Assembly: GCA_036563895.1 (NCBI GenBank)
Contig: DATCLN010000191.1
Span: forward strand, 1-13,306
DNA length: 13,306 nt
Origin: ZCTH02-B3 sp036563895
GTDB taxonomy: Bacteria; Bacillota; Bacilli; Paenibacillales; Paenibacillaceae
Reading direction: 5' to 3'
Shown here: in pieces, positions 5,912 to 13,306 of the stretch
Layout: the number at the start of each line of letters is the position of its first letter
How positions within the stretch are numbered: the stretch's first letter is position 1
Notes under the pieces: generated by a model
Seen by the model: only the letters and a program-made list of their open reading frames with translations
Told to the model about the DNA's origin: nothing
Databases searched by the model: none
Position numbers and translations under genes: made by a program

Positions 5912-7099
5912 TCAACCCGTTGCCGCGACGCCCAGGATGATCCCGGCGAACCGGGCCAAATCCTCGTCTTCGGCGTAGCGGCAGTTGTTGTTGCGCATGG
6001 GCGCGTTTTCGGCGGAGGCCATCACTTCCGCAAACCGCGGGGCGTCCGCCGCGGACAGGCCGTCGCCTTCCAGGCTCAGATTCAGGCCGGTTCCGGCCAC
6101 CAGGCTGCGGAAAAATTCGGCCCCGGCAAAAGCCCAATCCTCGTCGGTGCCGCCGCCGGCCGGCGCGGCGCCCATCGCCCTTGCGATTTCGGCGTGAATG
6201 CGTTCATGGCCGACAATGTTCCAATTATAGCAGTGATACAACGCGATTGCCACCGCCCGGCCATGATGCACACGGGCAAGCGTTCCAAGGGCGTGGCCGA
6301 TGCAATGGGCGAGGCCGGTGCCGCCCTGCTCGATGGCGAGCCCCGCCAGCATGGCCCCGATGCAGAGCGCGCCGCGGGCGTCGAGATCGCCGGGCCGCTC
6401 GATGGCCCGCGGAAGATTTTCCGAAATCAAACGGATCGCCTGCAGGCCGACGGCGCGGATCATCGGCTGGCTGCGCCGCCCCGCCACCGCCTCGATGGCG
6501 TGGACGAGGGCGTCCAGCCCCGTCGCCGCGGTGAGCGATGCGGGCAAGGCCGCCGTGAGTTGCGGATCGAGAACGGCCAGATCCGGCGCCAGCTGGGGAT
6601 CCCACCCCCACACTTTCCGCCCGGCCGCGTTGGAAAACACCACCGTGCTCGTCACTTCCGCGCCGGTCCCGGAAGTGGTCGGGATCATGACCGTCGTCAC
6701 CCGCTTGGGCGCAAACGGATTCGCCATCAGGGCGTAATGTTCGGCGGGATGATCCGCCCCCGCCGCCAGCGCCGCCATTTTGGCCACGTCCATAGCGGAT
6801 CCGCCGCCGAGCCCGACGACGCACCTCGCGCCCGTCGCGCGGATCAAATCCGCCGCCGCGTCGATGGAGGTCGCGGTCGGATCGCTCTGCACGCCGTCAA
6901 ACATCTCCACGTCCAGTCCGCCCGCGCGCAGCGTCGAAGCGATGGAATCCGCCAGCCCGAGACGGACCAGTCCCGGGTCGGTGACCAGCACCACCCGGTC
7001 TCCGCATCCCAGCGCCTTCACATCCTCCGCGATCCGGCCCGAACGGCCGGCGCCGTAACATACCTTCGTGCGCAGATGAAATTCGAATCCGCCCGTCAT
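5912..7099 (-). CDS. Iron-type alcohol dehydrogenase (group III)
   Basis: Cytoplasmic NAD(P)-dependent oxidoreductase interconverting an alcohol and an aldehyde or ketone. The 395-residue chain has the nucleotide-binding GGGS (98-101) with Asp104, TTSGTGAE (141-148), and the four metal ligands of the family: Asp196, His200 (GLDALVHAIEA), His265 (GLAHCIGH) and His279 (HHG). The spacing matches E. coli FucO (196, 200, 263, 277) apart from two extra residues. The ATG at 7099 follows GGAGGA by 7 bases and starts one base after the stop of the zinc dehydrogenase, so the two are translationally coupled. Families with this fold include choline (GbsB), 4-hydroxybutyrate and 1,2-propanediol dehydrogenases; the substrate is not determined here. 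Confidence 0.93.
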   Translation of the reverse strand: MTGGFEFHLRTKVCYGAGRSGRIAEDVKALGCGDRVVLVTDPGLVRLGLADSIASTLRAGGLDVEMFDGVQSDPTATSIDAAADLIRATGARCVVGLGGGSAMDVAKMAALAAGADHPAEHYALMANPFAPKRVTTVMIPTTSGTGAEVTSTVVFSNAAGRKVWGWDPQLAPDLAVLDPQLTAALPASLTAATGLDALVHAIEAVAGRRSQPMIRAVGLQAIRLISENLPRAIERPGDLDARGALCIGAMLAGLAIEQGGTGLAHCIGHALGTLARVHHGRAVAIALYHCYNWNIVGHERIHAEIARAMGAAPAGGGTDEDWAFAGAEFFRSLVAGTGLNLSLEGDGLSAADAPRFAEVMASAENAPMRNNNCRYAEDEDLARFAGIILGVAATG

Positions 7100-7100
7100 G

Positions 7101-8219
7101 TCAGTCTCCTCCAAACTCGACAACCATCCGTCCCACGTTGACCGAAGACGGGTCCTTGAACGCCGCGAACGCCCGGTTGATGTCCTCCAGGGGGATGCGG
7201 TCCAGAATCAGTTCGTCCAGCAGGAACTTCCCTTCCAGATACATCTGCGCGATGACGGGGAAATCGCGATACGGATGGATGTCGCCGTAAAAACTGCCCT
7301 TCAGGATCTTGCCGATCCGGTGGAAACCGCCCGCCGGCAGCGCCAGCTCCCGGTTCGCCGGAAACGCGCCGACCACCACGACGGTTCCTCCCTTTCGCGT
7401 TCCCTTCCAGGCGGACTGCGCCGCCAGCGTGTTGCCCGTGCAATCAATGGCATAGTGGACGCCGTATCCGCCGGTAAGTTCCTTCAGCGCTTCCGCGGCG
7501 TCGGTTTCCGCCGCGTTCACGGTGTGCGTGGCGCCGAACCGCCTGGCGATCTCCAGGTTCTGCGGCCGCACGTCGCAGGCGATGATCCGGCTTGCTCCGG
7601 CAATGCGCGCCCCCTGGATGGCGTTGATGCCGACGCCGCCGATGCCGAACACCGCCACCGCCGAACCGGGCGTCACCTTCGCCGCGCGCACGGCCGCGCC
7701 GAAGCCGGTGGCCACGCCGCAGCCGATCAGGGCCGCCTGCGCCAGCGGCATTTCCCCGGGCATCCGGATGCAGCTCAGCTCCGGCACCACCGCGTATTCG
7801 GCAAACGTGCTGAGCAGCGAGTAATGATGGATCTTCCGCCCGTCCCGGCTCAGGCGCGTCGTCCCGTCCAGGAGCGTCCCGGCGAACATCGGACCGAACG
7901 CCGATTCGCACAGATTGACCTGTCCCGTCTGGCAAAATTCACAGGTGCCGCAAAACGGCACCCAGCTGAGCGCCACCTTGTCCCCTGGCTTCACCTTCGT
8001 CACGCCCGGCCCCGTCTCCACGACAACCCCGGCGCCTTCGTGGCCGAGCACCGCCGGGACCGGCGTCGTCTCGTCCTCCAGCGCATTCAGGTCGCTGTGG
8101 CAGACGGCGGTGGCCGCGATTTTCACCAAAACTTCATGCTCTTTGGGAGGGTCCAGCTCAACGGTTTCAACGACAAGGGGCTTTCCCGCTTCTTCCATGA
8201 CTGCCGCCCGGATTTTCAT
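7101..8219 (-). CDS. Zinc-dependent alcohol dehydrogenase (MDR family)
   Basis: NAD-dependent alcohol dehydrogenase of 372 residues, of the class III-like and NDMA-dependent branch of the MDR superfamily. Catalytic zinc ligands Cys40 (in CHSD), His60-Glu61 and Cys167 (in GCGVATG) are present. So are the four structural zinc cysteines 90, 93, 96 and 104 in the CxxCxxCx7C pattern. The Rossmann motif GIGGVG (192-197) and acidic Asp216 at the end of the second strand favour NAD over NADP. The ATG at 8219 starts the conserved MKIRAAV; the GAGGAG ribosome binding site is 11 bases away, a little far. An upstream in-frame start at 8273 adds 18 non-homologous residues. It lies between an aldehyde dehydrogenase (73-base gap) and an unrelated iron alcohol dehydrogenase (1-base gap). 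Confidence 0.93.
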   Translation of the reverse strand: MKIRAAVMEEAGKPLVVETVELDPPKEHEVLVKIAATAVCHSDLNALEDETTPVPAVLGHEGAGVVVETGPGVTKVKPGDKVALSWVPFCGTCEFCQTGQVNLCESAFGPMFAGTLLDGTTRLSRDGRKIHHYSLLSTFAEYAVVPELSCIRMPGEMPLAQAALIGCGVATGFGAAVRAAKVTPGSAVAVFGIGGVGINAIQGARIAGASRIIACDVRPQNLEIARRFGATHTVNAAETDAAEALKELTGGYGVHYAIDCTGNTLAAQSAWKGTRKGGTVVVVGAFPANRELALPAGGFHRIGKILKGSFYGDIHPYRDFPVIAQMYLEGKFLLDELILDRIPLEDINRAFAAFKDPSSVNVGRMVVEFGGD

Positions 8220-8292
8220 GCCCGTCCAATCTCCTCGTCTGTCCGTTTCTCCGTTATCCCGATTGCGATGCACGATGTTTTTTGGCCTGCGT

Positions 8293-9783
8293 TCAATGCT
8301 TCATCCAGATGGCTTTCATCCGGGTGTACGCGGCCAGGCTGTGGATGGCGTACTCCTTGCCCCATCCGGACTGTTTCCAGCCGCCGAAGGGGCTGGCAAA
8401 ATCGTAGCAGCCGTAATAGTTGATGAACACCTGTCCCGCCTGCAGGCGTTTCGCCACCCGGCCCGCGCGGGCCACGTCGTTCGTCCAGAGCCCCGCCGCC
8501 AGGCCGTAAATCGTATCGTTGGCGATGGCCACCGCCTCTTCTTCGGTCTCAAACGGAATGACCGACAGAACCGGACCGAAGATTTCCTCTTGTGCGATGG
8601 TCATGTTGTTGGAAACATCGGCGAAGACGGTCGGGCGGACAAAAAATCCGTCGGCGTTCTTCCCGGAGGTGTCCCGATAACCCCCGGCGACGACGCGCGC
8701 CCCTTCCGCCTTTCCGCTCTCGATGTAGCGAAGGATGCTTTCCATGTGCGAGCGCGACACCTGCGGGCCCTGGTCGCTGGCCGGATCGAAGGGGTCGCCC
8801 AGGCGGTAGCTTTCCGCCAGTTTCGCCACGCCTTCGACCACCCGGTCGTAGACCGGTTTTTGCACCAACAGCCGCGTGGGCGCGCTGCATTTTTCCCCCT
8901 TGTGGGTGAAAAGACCGTAAAAAGACCGCTGGATGGCCAGTTCCAGATCCGGCGCGTCGGCAAAAATGATGTTGGGGGACTTGCCGCCGAGCTCCAGGGT
9001 CACCGTCTTCAGATTGGAAGAAGCGGAGTCATGAACCAGCTTCTTGCCCACCTGGGTGCTGCCCGTGAACGACACCTTGTCCACGTCCATGTGGGCGCCG
9101 ATCATGGAGCCGACCGAGCCGTCCCCGAGGATCAGGTTGATGACGCCGGGGGGCAAAATTTCCGCTTCGTGGATGATTTCAAACAGCCGGATGGCGGAAA
9201 ACGACGTGACGCTGGACGGCTTCAGCACCACCGTGTTGCCCATGGCCAGGGCGGGCGCCAGCTTCCAGACCGCCAGGAGCAGCGGGAAATTCCAGGGCAC
9301 GATGAGCCCGCAAACCCCCACCGGGTCCCGCGTGGTGAAGCTGATATAGTCCCCCTCCACCGGATTCAATTCGCCGTACAGCTTGTCGGTCCAGCCCGCG
9401 TAATAGTCGAACAGATCCGCACACTCCGCCATGTCGTCGGCGTAGGATTCCCGGTACAGCTTGCCGTTGTCGAGGGACTCCAGGGTGGCCAGTTCCGCCT
9501 GGTGCTCGCGGATGAGATCCGCGATCTTCCGCAGCCGGCGCGCCCGCTCCTTGCGCGACATGTCGCGCCAGGGGCCCGATTCGAAGGCGTTCCGCGCGGC
9601 GCGCACCGCCCGGTCCACGTCCTCCTGGCTTGCCGCCGTAAAATTCCCCAGCACCTTTCCGTTGGCCGGGTTCACCGATTCGATGAGTTTTCCGGACGAT
9701 CCGGGAACCCACTTGCCGCCGATGTAGAGATGTTTCGTGCTTTTCAGCCATTCGGCCGCCCATTCCAGTTTCGCCGCTTCCAC
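8293..9783 (-). CDS. NAD(P)-dependent aldehyde dehydrogenase
   Basis: A full-length 496-residue member of the ALDH superfamily that oxidises an aldehyde to its acid. Catalytic residues are all present: Asn165 (PWNFP), Lys188 (KPSS), general base Glu264 (LELGGK) and nucleophile Cys299. The cysteine lies in HKGEKCSAPTRLL, where many relatives have NxGQxC, so it is not of the most common type. Betaine-aldehyde, phenylacetaldehyde or other aldehydes are possible; specificity cannot be read. It starts with GTG at 9783, within the last 40 bases of the upstream lyase gene. The ribosome binding site GGGAGGAGG lies about 10 bases before it, so translation is probably coupled. The next gene downstream is the zinc alcohol dehydrogenase, an obvious supplier of its aldehyde. 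Confidence 0.94.
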   Translation of the reverse strand: MEAAKLEWAAEWLKSTKHLYIGGKWVPGSSGKLIESVNPANGKVLGNFTAASQEDVDRAVRAARNAFESGPWRDMSRKERARRLRKIADLIREHQAELATLESLDNGKLYRESYADDMAECADLFDYYAGWTDKLYGELNPVEGDYISFTTRDPVGVCGLIVPWNFPLLLAVWKLAPALAMGNTVVLKPSSVTSFSAIRLFEIIHEAEILPPGVINLILGDGSVGSMIGAHMDVDKVSFTGSTQVGKKLVHDSASSNLKTVTLELGGKSPNIIFADAPDLELAIQRSFYGLFTHKGEKCSAPTRLLVQKPVYDRVVEGVAKLAESYRLGDPFDPASDQGPQVSRSHMESILRYIESGKAEGARVVAGGYRDTSGKNADGFFVRPTVFADVSNNMTIAQEEIFGPVLSVIPFETEEEAVAIANDTIYGLAAGLWTNDVARAGRVAKRLQAGQVFINYYGCYDFASPFGGWKQSGWGKEYAIHSLAAYTRMKAIWMKH

Positions 9784-11108
9784 TCCTCCTCGACCTCCTC
9801 CCGAAATCGCTCGCGGATGCGTTCCCGCGTTTCCTCCTTGAGCCAGCGGCTCACCTTCGCATAACCGTATTTCTCTTTCAGTTCGACCACAAAAGGAATC
9901 CAGGACCGGGAAAGCTCCCGGCAGCGGTCCGTCACCTCAACGCCGGCCACGCATTTGTCCGTGAACAGCCGGACGGCCTTGCCGAGTATGCGCATGGCGT
10001 CCATCAGGTTCACGCCGGCCGCCCCGTCCCAGATGTTGAGGTGCAGTTCCCCGTGTTCCAGGGCGGCCCGCACGGACCGGTCCAGCCCGATGACCTGGAA
10101 ACAGCACTGGATCAGCGTCTCGGGAACCACAGGATTGACCTTGCCGGGAAAAAAGGAAGACCCCGCTTGCACCGCAGGCAGCCTGAGCTCCCCGAAGCCG
10201 GCTTCCGGCCCCGACGACAGAAGCCTCAGGTCGTCCGCCATTTTGATCAGCATGGCGCCAAGCAGACCGAGGCCTGCCGACACCTCCGCCAGATCGTCCG
10301 GATGCTGCGCCGCGTCGTACAGATTTTCCCGGTGTCTCAGCGGATACCCCGTGACTTCCCGCAATACGTCCAGAATTCTCTCGCGGTATTCGGGCGGGGC
10401 GCCCGTCCCGGAGCCGATCACCGTGCCGCCGAGATTGACGGCGTGAAGCCGAGAGACGGAGCGGCGCAGTTCCTCCAGGCGGCGCCTGAGCCCGTGCGCG
10501 TAACCGGCAAACAGCGCTCCGGCGGGAACGGCCATGGCGTCCTGCAGGCACGTCCGCGCGATGGTCATGACGGGCATGAACGCTTCCGCCTTTTGCGCCG
10601 TTGTGTCGCACAGCCGTTCGAGGGAACCGAGAAATTCCCCGGAAACACGGAGGAGCGCGATCCGGACGGCGGTGTGGCAAACGTCGGAGGTGGACTGCGA
10701 GGCGTTCACATGGTCGTTGGGGTGGACCGGATCGTAGAGTCCCCGTGCGCCTCCCAACCGTTCGTTGGCCAGATTGGCGATCACTTCGTTCACGTTCATG
10801 TTGGCGCCGATGCCGCCCCCGCCGTGGAACGCGTCCACGATGAACTGCTCCCGGTGCCTCCCCTCCAGAATCTCGTCGCACGCCGCTTCGATGGCCTCCG
10901 CCAGCCTGCCCGGGAGAACGCCGATCTGCGCGTTGACGCGGGCCGCCGCCTTTTTGACCATGACCAGCGCTTCGACGTACTCGGGATAGTCCCGCAGCGC
11001 GCGTCCGGAGAACGTCATGTTTTCCTTGCAGCGCAGCGTCTGGATGCCGTACAGCGCGTCATCCGGAAGCTCCATCCGCCCGAAGGCGTCCTCTTCGATT
11101 CTCGCCAC
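9744..11108 (-). CDS. Aspartase/fumarase-superfamily lyase with altered active site
   Basis: A 454-residue homologue of aspartate ammonia-lyase. Superfamily signatures are clear: NMNVNEVIAN (103-112), HPNDHVNASQST (129-140), VNLGGTVIGSG (224-234) and the catalytic-loop motif GSSFFPGKVNP (316-326). Numbering runs one behind Bacillus AspB. Ser139, Thr140, the catalytic-loop Ser317-Ser318, Lys323 and Asn325 are conserved. The residues equivalent to AspB Thr101, Asn142 and His188 are Ile100, Ser141 and Cys187. These positions contact substrate in aspartase, so a different substrate, or lost activity, is likely. It starts at GTG 11108 after GGAG, 29 bases after the ABC ATPase, and its end overlaps the aldehyde dehydrogenase by 40 bases. 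Fold assignment is firm; the name aspartase is not. Confidence 0.85.
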   Translation of the reverse strand: MARIEEDAFGRMELPDDALYGIQTLRCKENMTFSGRALRDYPEYVEALVMVKKAAARVNAQIGVLPGRLAEAIEAACDEILEGRHREQFIVDAFHGGGGIGANMNVNEVIANLANERLGGARGLYDPVHPNDHVNASQSTSDVCHTAVRIALLRVSGEFLGSLERLCDTTAQKAEAFMPVMTIARTCLQDAMAVPAGALFAGYAHGLRRRLEELRRSVSRLHAVNLGGTVIGSGTGAPPEYRERILDVLREVTGYPLRHRENLYDAAQHPDDLAEVSAGLGLLGAMLIKMADDLRLLSSGPEAGFGELRLPAVQAGSSFFPGKVNPVVPETLIQCCFQVIGLDRSVRAALEHGELHLNIWDGAAGVNLMDAMRILGKAVRLFTDKCVAGVEVTDRCRELSRSWIPFVVELKEKYGYAKVSRWLKEETRERIRERFREEVEEEWKRRNWNGRPNG

Positions 11109-11137
11109 GGCTCTCCACTCCGTTTCTTCAAGTTCGC

Positions 11138-12115
11138 CTAGGCGGTGGACTTCCGCGCGCCGGGACTTTTCAACCTGGCCAGAATCTGATCCAGCGTCAG
11201 CTGCCCCGTCTTGCGGCCTTCTTCGTCAACCACGGGAAGTTCCCGCGCGCCCGTGTCGATCATCTTCTCGAAAGCCGAAAGCAGGTCGTCGGCAAGGGAC
11301 ACGGAACGGTCGTCCAGCAGCGTCCCTCCCAGTTCGCCGGGCTGGTACACGTCCCGCACCTGGAGCAGCTTCATTTTGTTGAAAATCCCCCGCTCGCCGA
11401 CGAGCTGCCGGACGAAGTCGTTGGCCGGATTCGCCATGATCTCGTAGGGCGTGCCGACCTGGACGACCTTCCCCGCCTGCAGGATCACGATCCGGTCCGC
11501 CAGGCGGAACGCCTCGCTCACGTCGTGCGTCACGAACAGGATGGTTTTCTTCAGCTGCCGCTGGATGCGGTGCAGTTCGTCCTGCAGGCTGGTCCGCGTG
11601 ATGGCGTCGATGGCGCCGAACGGTTCGTCCATGAGCAGGATCTGCGGGTCCGCCGCCATCGCCCGGGCGATGCCGACGCGCTGCTGCTGCCCGCCCGACA
11701 GCTGGCTCGGCCGGCGCTTGCGGAACACCTGCGGGTCCAGGTGCATCATGTTCAGCAGCTCATCCACCCGCTCGCTGATTTTCTTCTTGTCCCATTTGAG
11801 CAGCCGGGGCACGACGGCGATGTTGTCTTCCACCGTCATGTGGGGAAAGAGCCCGTTTTGCTGGATGACGTAACCGATGCCGCGGCGCAGCGTCTCCGCC
11901 GGGATCGTCCGGATGTCCCGGCCGTCGATTTCGATGGTGCCCGAGGTGGGTTCGTACAGGCGGTTGACCATTTTCAGCAGCGTCGTCTTGCCGCAGCCGG
12001 ACGGGCCGAGAAGCACGACGAACTCGCCGGCTTTGATCTCGAGGGACACGCGGTTGATGGCCGGGGAAGCGGCATTGGGATATTGCTTGACGACGTCCTT
12101 GAACACAATTCCCAT
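11138..12115 (-). CDS. OpuC-type ABC transporter ATP-binding protein with CBS domain
   Basis: ATPase subunit of a quaternary-amine (glycine betaine, choline or carnitine) importer, acting at the inner membrane face. In 325 residues it has Walker A GPSGCGKTT (37-45), the Q-loop near 85, signature LSGGQ (139-143), Walker B LLMDEP (160-165) and the switch His197. From about residue 245 a CBS region follows, ending ELPVVDEEGRKTGQLTLDQIL. B. subtilis OpuCA is about 380 residues with two CBS domains, so this one is short and seems to have one. CBS domains in this family sense ionic strength or nucleotides. The ATG at 12115 has AAGGGGA seven bases upstream. No permease or binding protein is nearby in the window. 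Ergothioneine-type (EgtU) ATPases are close relatives and cannot be excluded. Confidence 0.9.
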   Translation of the reverse strand: MGIVFKDVVKQYPNAASPAINRVSLEIKAGEFVVLLGPSGCGKTTLLKMVNRLYEPTSGTIEIDGRDIRTIPAETLRRGIGYVIQQNGLFPHMTVEDNIAVVPRLLKWDKKKISERVDELLNMMHLDPQVFRKRRPSQLSGGQQQRVGIARAMAADPQILLMDEPFGAIDAITRTSLQDELHRIQRQLKKTILFVTHDVSEAFRLADRIVILQAGKVVQVGTPYEIMANPANDFVRQLVGERGIFNKMKLLQVRDVYQPGELGGTLLDDRSVSLADDLLSAFEKMIDTGARELPVVDEEGRKTGQLTLDQILARLKSPGARKSTA

Positions 12116-12131
12116 GTCAACATCCCCTTCC

Positions 12132-13306
12132 CTAGAAGTTGAGGTTCAGATACTTGTATTCCAGGAAGTCTTCGATCCCGTGCCGTCCCCCTTCGCGCCC
12201 CATGCCGCTTTCCTTGATGCCGCCGAAAGGCGCCTGCACGTATCCGAGGGCCGATTCGTTGATGCCGATCATCCCGTATTCCAGCCGGTCCGCCACGCGG
12301 AAGGTCCGGCCCAGATCCCGGGTATAGATATAGGCGGCCAGCCCGTAGGGCGTGTCGTTGGCCATGCGGATGACTTCCTCTTCGGTGCGGAAGGCGATGA
12401 ACGGCGCGACGGGCCCGAAGGTTTCTTCCCGGTAGATCTCCATGTCCGGCGTCACCCGCTTGAGCACCGTCGGCGCGTAAAAGAATCCCTTGCCGTAATC
12501 GCCTTCCGTCAGCGGATGGCCGCCGCACACCAGTTCCGCGCCCTTGGCGACGGCGTCCGTCACGTGCCGGTGCACCTTGGCCACCGCTTCGCCGTGGATC
12601 AGGGGCCCGACGTGGACGTTTCCGAATCCGTCCCCCACGCGCAGCCCGCGCATTTTTTCGGTGAACTTTCCGACAACCTCGTCCAGCACCGACTCGTGGA
12701 CGAAGATGCGGTTGGCGCAAATGCAGGTCTGGCCGTTGTTCTGGAACTTGTTGAACATGAGGCCCTCGACGGCGGCGTCCAGATCCGCGTCCTCGAACAC
12801 GATGTACGGGGCGTGGCCGCCGAGTTCCAGAGAGACTTTTTTCACCTGCTTCGCCGACTGCTCCAGGAGGTATTTGCCCACCCGTGTCGAACCGGTGAAG
12901 CTGATTTTGCGCACCTTCGGGTTGTCCAGAAACTCCCGGCCGATCTGCTCGGCGTCACCGGTGACAAGGTTCACCACGCCGGGAGGCAGTCCCGCCTCCT
13001 CGAAGATTTCAAACAGGGCGATGGCCGAAAGCGGCGTCTCCGGAGCCGGCTTCGCCACCACCGTGCATCCGGCCGCCAGGGCCGGGGCCACCTTGCGGGA
13101 GATCATGGACGACGGAAAATTCCACGGCGTGATGGCGGCAACGACACCCACCGGCTGCCGCGTCACGAGGATACGCTGGGTGGGGCGCGAAGCGGGGACG
13201 ATCTCGCCGTACACCCGCTTCGCCTCCTCCGCGTACCACAGGAAGAAGTCCGCGCCCCACAGCACCTCGCCCTTCGCTTCCGCCACCGGCTTGCCCTGTT
13301 CCAGGG
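12132..13306 (-). CDS. Succinate-semialdehyde dehydrogenase-like ALDH (5' truncated by window)
   Basis: C-terminal 391 residues of a GabD-like aldehyde dehydrogenase; the frame is open to the window edge, where LEQGKPVAEAKGEV fits the middle of the N-terminal domain. About 90 residues should lie outside. The GTG at 13286 is an internal codon, not the start. Catalytic features are intact: PWNFP, KPAPETPLSA, the base in LELGGHAP and the nucleophile in NNGQTCICANR. The last two resemble GabD, which makes succinate from the semialdehyde in GABA breakdown; related semialdehydes such as glutarate semialdehyde are possible. It is the most upstream visible gene of the cluster, 16 bases before the ABC ATPase. 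Confidence 0.9.
   Translation of the reverse strand, partial: LEQGKPVAEAKGEVLWGADFFLWYAEEAKRVYGEIVPASRPTQRILVTRQPVGVVAAITPWNFPSSMISRKVAPALAAGCTVVAKPAPETPLSAIALFEIFEEAGLPPGVVNLVTGDAEQIGREFLDNPKVRKISFTGSTRVGKYLLEQSAKQVKKVSLELGGHAPYIVFEDADLDAAVEGLMFNKFQNNGQTCICANRIFVHESVLDEVVGKFTEKMRGLRVGDGFGNVHVGPLIHGEAVAKVHRHVTDAVAKGAELVCGGHPLTEGDYGKGFFYAPTVLKRVTPDMEIYREETFGPVAPFIAFRTEEEVIRMANDTPYGLAAYIYTRDLGRTFRVADRLEYGMIGINESALGYVQAPFGGIKESGMGREGGRHGIEDFLEYKYLNLNF

Noticed and set aside
5186..7141. A 651-codon open frame on the plus strand across UPF0316 and the iron alcohol dehydrogenase
   Set aside because: It crosses two convincing minus-strand genes and a terminator, and its translation resembles no protein.
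7098..9864. Two long plus-strand open frames (7098-8423 and 7915-9864) opposite the zinc dehydrogenase and the aldehyde dehydrogenase
   Set aside because: Both are antisense to genes with intact catalytic motifs, and neither has a convincing start or domain.
1..13306. Search for CRISPR arrays, insertion sequences, phage genes, tRNA or rRNA genes
   Set aside because: No spaced direct repeats, transposase-like frames, terminal inverted repeats or RNA gene signatures were seen. The window reads as ordinary metabolic chromosome.

Overview
The window looks like a piece of chromosome from a high-GC Gram-positive bacterium of the Firmicutes, probably Bacillales and possibly near Paenibacillaceae. 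The clues are strong AGGAGG-type ribosome binding sites before most genes, GTG and TTG starts, perfect TnrA/GlnR operator sequences upstream of urease, a UPF0316 (YebE-type) membrane protein and an OpuC-type ATPase. This placement is inferred from signals and protein families, not from a database match. Coding DNA is GC-rich; the control region at about 60-225 is strikingly AT-rich.

Left part, plus strand (about 60-5315): a nitrogen-regulated urease operon in the order ureA, ureB-ureC fused in one reading frame, ureF, ureG, ureD. There is no ureE. The control region has an extended -10 promoter, two perfect 17-bp GlnR/TnrA boxes (one over the -10) and a third near-match. A perfect inverted repeat lies where the mRNA should begin. 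A truncated gene, of which only ten codons are visible, is transcribed away to the left (1-30).

Middle (5075-5332): a convergent intergenic region. It holds two strong hairpins, one with a T-tract on each strand. The region between them has a protein-like but frame-broken stretch on the minus strand.

Right part, minus strand (13306 down to 5333): seven closely spaced co-directional genes, probably one operon whose upstream end is outside the window. In transcription order they are: a succinate-semialdehyde dehydrogenase-like enzyme (truncated by the window edge), a lone OpuC-type ABC ATPase, an aspartase/fumarase-superfamily lyase with altered active-site residues, a second aldehyde dehydrogenase, a zinc MDR alcohol dehydrogenase, an iron-type alcohol dehydrogenase and a UPF0316 membrane protein.

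The urease half takes urea to ammonia under nitrogen control. The minus-strand half looks like a catabolic or osmolyte pathway that oxidises an alcohol to an aldehyde and then an acid, with a C-N or C-O lyase step. Its substrate cannot be read from the sequence. The points most worth following are the divergent lyase, the beta-alpha urease fusion, the lack of UreE together with a His-tailed UreG, and the layered GlnR/TnrA control region.
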